In this document: piece after piece, positions 5,795 to 8,335 of the stretch
Layout: the number at the start of each line of letters is the position of its first letter
How positions within the stretch are numbered: the stretch's first letter is position 1
From: Sphingomicrobium sp.
Lineage (GTDB): Bacteria > Pseudomonadota > Alphaproteobacteria > Sphingomonadales > Sphingomonadaceae
Reading direction: 5' to 3'
Assembly: GCA_030146725.1 (NCBI GenBank)
Contig: JASLBJ010000216.1
Span: 1 to 8,335, forward strand
Length of the DNA stretch: 8,335 nt
Made by a program: the position numbers and the translations under genes
Notes under the pieces: model-generated
Database searches by the model: none
The model's input: the letters and a program-made list of their open reading frames with translations, nothing else
What the model was told of the DNA's origin: nothing

Positions 5795-6223
5795 ATGAGC
5801 CCGCTGCCGCCCTTTGCCGAGCTGCTTCGCCTGCGTCCCGAAGGCGCAGGCGAGGGTGGGAGCGAGGGTGAAGGCGGAGGCGGGGGCGATGAGCAGCGGC
5901 TGGTGATGCCGTTTCACGCGGACGTGGTCGGCCGCCCAGGCTTCCTGCATGGCGGGGCAATCGCCGGCCTGCTCGAGTTTGCGGCGTTCAACAGCCTTGC
6001 GGCGGCGCTTGGTGATCCGGCGATCCGGACCAAGCCGATCAGCGTCACGGTCGATTATCTGCGCGGCGGCACCGACCACGACACGTTCGCCTGCGGCACC
6101 ATCCTGCGGCTCGGCAGCCGGATTGCGAACGTTTCCGCCACCGCATGGCAAGGCGAGCGCTCGAGCCCGATCGCGAGCGCGCGAATCAACTTCCTGCTCG
6201 AGCGGTCCAGCGGCGGGGATTAG
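5795..6223 (+). CDS. PaaI-like hotdog-fold acyl-CoA thioesterase
   Basis: This 142-residue protein belongs to the 4HBT/PaaI branch of the hotdog superfamily, which hydrolyses acyl- or aryl-CoA thioesters in the cytoplasm. The signature is VVGRPGFLHGGAIAGLLEFA (residues 45-64), with the HGG active-site turn at 52-54 and an acidic residue E61 where the catalytic Asp/Glu sits on the central helix. SVTVDYLRGG and ASARINFLLE are the expected core strands. The substrate is unknown. Residues 15-34 are an unusual Gly/Glu-rich stretch (GEGGSEGEGGGGGDE) between the first helix and first strand, encoded by a hairpin-containing, purine-rich segment. The start is uncertain: the ATG at 5795 fits the domain, but no good ribosome-binding site precedes it, and the frame is open upstream to 5618. 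The stop overlaps the convergent glycosidase gene by 4 nt. It is divergent from purSQ with no pathway link. Confidence 0.85.
   Translation: MSPLPPFAELLRLRPEGAGEGGSEGEGGGGGDEQRLVMPFHADVVGRPGFLHGGAIAGLLEFAAFNSLAAALGDPAIRTKPISVTVDYLRGGTDHDTFACGTILRLGSRIANVSATAWQGERSSPIASARINFLLERSSGGD
5827..5853. repeat. Inverted repeat within the thioesterase coding region
   Basis: TCGCCTGCG (5827-5835) and CGCAGGCGA (5845-5853) form a perfect 9-bp stem with a 9-nt loop, extendable by one wobble and one GC pair outward. It lies where the thioesterase gains extra Gly/Glu-rich residues, so it may be a REP-like or palindromic element sitting in frame. Confidence 0.6.
5840..5886 (+). repeat. Imperfect 30-bp-period purine-rich repeat
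   Basis: The segment at 5840-5856 (GAAGGCGCAGGCGAGGG) recurs 30 bp later at 5870-5886 with 15 of 17 positions identical. The period equals 10 codons and keeps the thioesterase frame. It encodes the EGAGEG and EGGGGG parts of the insert. Confidence 0.55.
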
Positions 6224-7470
6224 TGCCAGTCGGCGTCGGCGACCGGATCGAGTTCACGCGCGGCAATCCTGATGTCTTCGAGATCGACCGCCGAATCGAA
6301 CGGGTCCTCGTCGAGCTCGGTCACCCGCTTGAGCCGCTTCTGCCAGCGATGGAGTGCCTCCACGTAGGGCAGGAACGGCAGCCTCATCATCGCGCCGCTG
6401 GGCAGCACTTCGACGTCGGCGATGCCCATGTTGAGCCACTTGCCGTTGTGCCAGTCGGTCATGTCGACCGCAGGGAACAGGCACACGCCGTGGAGGTCGA
6501 CTCCGCGCTCGACGGCGACGAGGCTTTCGGTAACGACGTCGTTGAGCCAGTCGGGACGCCCACCCTCGAGGCCCGAGGTCTCGGCGATGATGCACGGCCG
6601 CTGGTACTTCTTCCAGGCCTCCTCGACCAGGTCGGCAAGCGGACGGATCCGGTCGTCGCCGGGCTCGAGCGGAGTGTTCGGCTTGCCGCCGCCCTGATAC
6701 TCCATCTGGCCGAAGCTGTAATTGTTGAAGCCGAGGATATCGATGATCTCGGGACTGCCGCCAAGCTCCGGCTGCCTAACGCCCGAGAGGATGTCCCATG
6801 CAATGTAGGCGTCTTCGTAGGATTCCTGGTGCGCTGCCTCAGCGAGGTCGGGGCGGTCGCGCGGTGGAACGACCCAGATCAACGGGTCGATGTGGACCAT
6901 CCGCGCGTCGGGAAAGTCGGCGCGGATCGCATTGACCGCGGCAATGTCGGCCGCGGCGAGCGCGGTCGAGAAGCGGCGGCGGGTGTCGGCATCCTTGCCG
7001 AACGGCGCGCACCACGCCCATTCGCCGCCCATGTAGCCCCAGAACGTCGGCTCGTTCATTGGCGTGAAGCACAACGGCCCGTGATGCGCGCGTGTCGCGA
7101 CGTAGCGTGCGGCGGCCTTCGCATAAGCGGCAAAGCGGGGGGCGAACGCTTCGCTGAACGGGTCGACGCCGTCGGGATAGCCGTAGTGGCACAGATCCCA
7201 GATCGGCAGCACCTTGTGGCGCCGCTGGGCGTCGATGAACGGGTCGATCGGGGAGAAGTCGTACTCGCCGTTCCCCCGGTCGATCAGCGGCCACGGAATG
7301 CCTTCGCGCGCTACCCCGATGCCCAATGAGGCGAGCATCGCATAATCCTCGTCGGCGTGGGCGTAGTGCCGCAGCTCGTCGTTGAGATCGCGGCGGCCGG
7401 TCTTGCCCCAATCGAAGGTCGAGCATTCGAAGCCGGAAAGGAAGAATGTCGGGAAGATGCCTGGAGCCAT
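6220..7470 (-). CDS. GH1-like (clan GH-A) glycoside hydrolase
   Basis: This 416-residue protein fits a single TIM barrel of the beta-glucosidase (GH1-like) type, slightly shorter than typical GH1 (about 440-480). The N-terminus [11 protein letters not shown] corresponds to the first barrel strand. The segment around 90-97 (IWDLCHYG) matches the strand where GH1 has LxHxxxP. The acid/base glutamate is in [10 protein letters not shown] (E140). FNNYSFG (248-254) matches the GH1 NYY strand. The probable nucleophile is E297 in IIAETSG, where classical GH1 has TENG. There is no signal peptide, so it is cytoplasmic and would act on imported or intracellular glycosides; the substrate is unknown. I chose the ATG at 7470 as the last one before the conserved start. 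Its GAGG is only 2 nt away, and ATGs at 7515, 7551 and 7587 are in frame upstream within a tandem repeat. It is convergent with the thioesterase gene, overlapping 4 nt, and divergent from the beta-oxidation gene. Confidence 0.8.
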   Translation of the reverse strand: MAPGIFPTFFLSGFECSTFDWGKTGRRDLNDELRHYAHADEDYAMLASLGIGVAREGIPWPLIDRGNGEYDFSPIDPFIDAQRRHKVLPIWDLCHYGYPDGVDPFSEAFAPRFAAYAKAAARYVATRAHHGPLCFTPMNEPTFWGYMGGEWAWCAPFGKDADTRRRFSTALAAADIAAVNAIRADFPDARMVHIDPLIWVVPPRDRPDLAEAAHQESYEDAYIAWDILSGVRQPELGGSPEIIDILGFNNYSFGQMEYQGGGKPNTPLEPGDDRIRPLADLVEEAWKKYQRPCIIAETSGLEGGRPDWLNDVVTESLVAVERGVDLHGVCLFPAVDMTDWHNGKWLNMGIADVEVLPSGAMMRLPFLPYVEALHRWQKRLKRVTELDEDPFDSAVDLEDIRIAARELDPVADADWH

Positions 7471-7511
7471 GCCCTCACTACGCTTGTGGCGGGTGGATGT
7501 TGCGTGGCCTC

Positions 7512-7610
7512 GCATGGGATCGGGCCACGGCCTGGCGGCCGCGGCTTGCATGGGATCGGGCCCCGGCCTGGCGGTCGCGGCTTGCATGGGTCGGGGACGC
7601 CGCCTAGCGG
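7512..7610. repeat. 36-bp tandem repeat, two full copies plus a degraded third
   Basis: Copy 1 (7512-7547) and copy 2 (7548-7583) start GCATGGGATCGGGCC and are identical at 34 of 36 positions. A third, degraded copy begins GCATGGG at 7584 and fades by about 7610. Each full copy contains CGGCC-TGGC-GG(C/T)CG, a short dyad. The repeat fills most of the 171-bp spacer between divergent genes, where the promoters of both must lie. Confidence 0.85.
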
Positions 7611-7641
7611 ATTGGGCACACTTAACCAGCAGGTGCTTTCG

Positions 7642-8335
7642 ATGACCAATCCGATCTCCACCAGAAGGCACGGCGACGTGCTGATCGTCACGTCCAACAA
7701 TCCGCCGGTCAATGCGCTTGGCGCGGCGGTCCGCCAGGGGTTGGTGGCTGCGATCGAGGAGGCGGAAGGCGACGACTCGGTCAAGGCCGTGGTCATCGCG
7801 TGCGAAGGCCAGACCTTTTTCGCGGGCGCGGACATCACCGAGTTCGGCAAGCCGCCGGTGATGCCGTGGCTGCCGACGGTGGTCGACACGATCGAGAATT
7901 GTTCGAAGCCGGTGGTGGCGGCGATCCACGGGACGGCGCTCGGCGGCGGGCTCGAGGTCGCGCTTGGCTGTCATTACCGGGTCGCGGTGGCGGATGCGAA
8001 GCTTGGCGTGCCCGAGGTCAAGCTTGGGCTGTTGCCGGGGGCTGGCGGGACTCAGCGGCTGCCGCGGGTTGCGGGGGTCGAGCGGGCGCTCGAGATGTGC
8101 ACCAGCGGTACGCCGATCGGGGCTCGCCAGGCCTATGAGGCCGGGCTGATCGACCGCATCGTCGAAGGCGACCTGGTGCCGCACGCCGTTGCCTATGCCG
8201 AGGAGGTGCGCGAGGTGCGGCCGTTGCGCAAATCGTCCGAGCTCGACGACAAGCTTGCCGAAGCGCGGGCCAATCCGGGCCTGTTCGACGAGTTCCGCAA
8301 GGCCAATGCGCGGCGGTTGCGCGGCTTCGAGGCGC
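7642..8335 (+). CDS. Enoyl-CoA hydratase/3-hydroxyacyl-CoA dehydrogenase (5' part)
   Basis: The first 231 codons are present and the frame runs off the window. They form a crotonase-fold enoyl-CoA hydratase/isomerase domain, which hydrates trans-2-enoyl-CoA in fatty-acid beta-oxidation. Oxyanion-hole elements are AGADI (61-65) and [10 protein letters not shown] (96-105). The catalytic glutamates are E105 and E125 ([20 protein letters not shown]), with the 20-residue spacing of rat hydratase E144/E164. After residue 195 the sequence ([18 protein letters not shown], then [14 protein letters not shown]) resembles the linker of bifunctional FadJ/peroxisomal-type enzymes rather than the end of a stand-alone hydratase. 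An NAD-dependent 3-hydroxyacyl-CoA dehydrogenase domain probably follows; that part is inference. AGGTG (7631-7635), 6 nt before the ATG at 7642, is an adequate ribosome-binding site. It is divergent from the glycosidase gene across the 36-bp repeats. Confidence 0.9.
   Translation, partial: MTNPISTRRHGDVLIVTSNNPPVNALGAAVRQGLVAAIEEAEGDDSVKAVVIACEGQTFFAGADITEFGKPPVMPWLPTVVDTIENCSKPVVAAIHGTALGGGLEVALGCHYRVAVADAKLGVPEVKLGLLPGAGGTQRLPRVAGVERALEMCTSGTPIGARQAYEAGLIDRIVEGDLVPHAVAYAEEVREVRPLRKSSELDDKLAEARANPGLFDEFRKANARRLRGFEA

Noticed and set aside
6145..7329. A 394-codon plus-strand open frame opposite the glycosidase.
   Set aside because: It mirrors the glycosidase codons, overlaps the thioesterase 3' end in another frame, and shows no family motif or ribosome-binding site.
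7512..7610. Repeats with 36-bp spacing considered as a CRISPR array.
   Set aside because: The units are directly tandem with no spacers, there are only two to three copies, and no cas genes are nearby.
7471..8184. A 238-codon N-terminal extension of the glycosidase on the minus strand.
   Set aside because: It runs antisense through the well-supported enoyl-CoA hydratase gene and the tandem repeats, and the conserved barrel begins right after the ATG at 7470. Only the short portion within the repeats remains a possible alternative start.

Overview
The window is a GC-rich chromosomal stretch with tightly packed housekeeping genes. The gene set suggests an alphaproteobacterium, most likely a sphingomonad: PPK1-Ppx, a split PurS/PurQ, a DUF2171-OmpA protein, a sphingomonad-like PaaI thioesterase and a multifunctional fatty-oxidation enzyme. 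The taxonomic call is inference from protein character and composition; no rRNA or other marker is present. I see no tRNA, rRNA, insertion sequence, prophage or CRISPR array.

Layout. (1) 1-2366, minus strand: the 5' end of an exopolyphosphatase (Ppx/GppA) gene, preceded by the complete polyphosphate kinase gene ppk, with 5 nt between them. Together they make and degrade polyphosphate. (2) 2515-3066, plus strand, divergent from ppk: a lysine/alanine-rich, histone H1-like protein starting at a TTG behind a perfect Shine-Dalgarno sequence. Its N-terminal half is built of pentapeptide repeats. (3) 3152-3667, minus strand and convergent with (2): a secreted M15-type zinc peptidase. (4) 3824-4636, minus strand: a membrane-anchored DUF2171-OmpA protein that probably binds peptidoglycan. 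(5) 4757-5679, minus strand: purS-purQ with an ATGA overlap, two subunits of FGAM synthase. (6) 5795-6223, plus strand: a PaaI-like hotdog thioesterase with a Gly/Glu-rich N-terminal insert. It overlaps by 4 nt the convergent gene of (7). (7) 6220-7470, minus strand: a divergent GH1-like, clan GH-A glycosidase. (8) 7642-8335, plus strand: the 5' part of an enoyl-CoA hydratase/3-hydroxyacyl-CoA dehydrogenase gene. A 36-bp tandem repeat lies between (7) and (8).

The most interesting juxtaposition is the lysine-rich, histone H1-like protein divergent from ppk-ppx. In Pseudomonas aeruginosa the H1-like protein AlgP has been linked to the spacing of polyphosphate granules, so an analogous granule or nucleoid organiser encoded beside ppk is a testable hypothesis. 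Secondary points are a near-perfect 23-bp palindrome at 3743-3765, a short in-frame duplication in the PurS tail that carries the purQ ribosome-binding site, a palindrome-bearing insert in the thioesterase, and the tandem repeat at 7512-7610. Otherwise the region looks like ordinary core genome.
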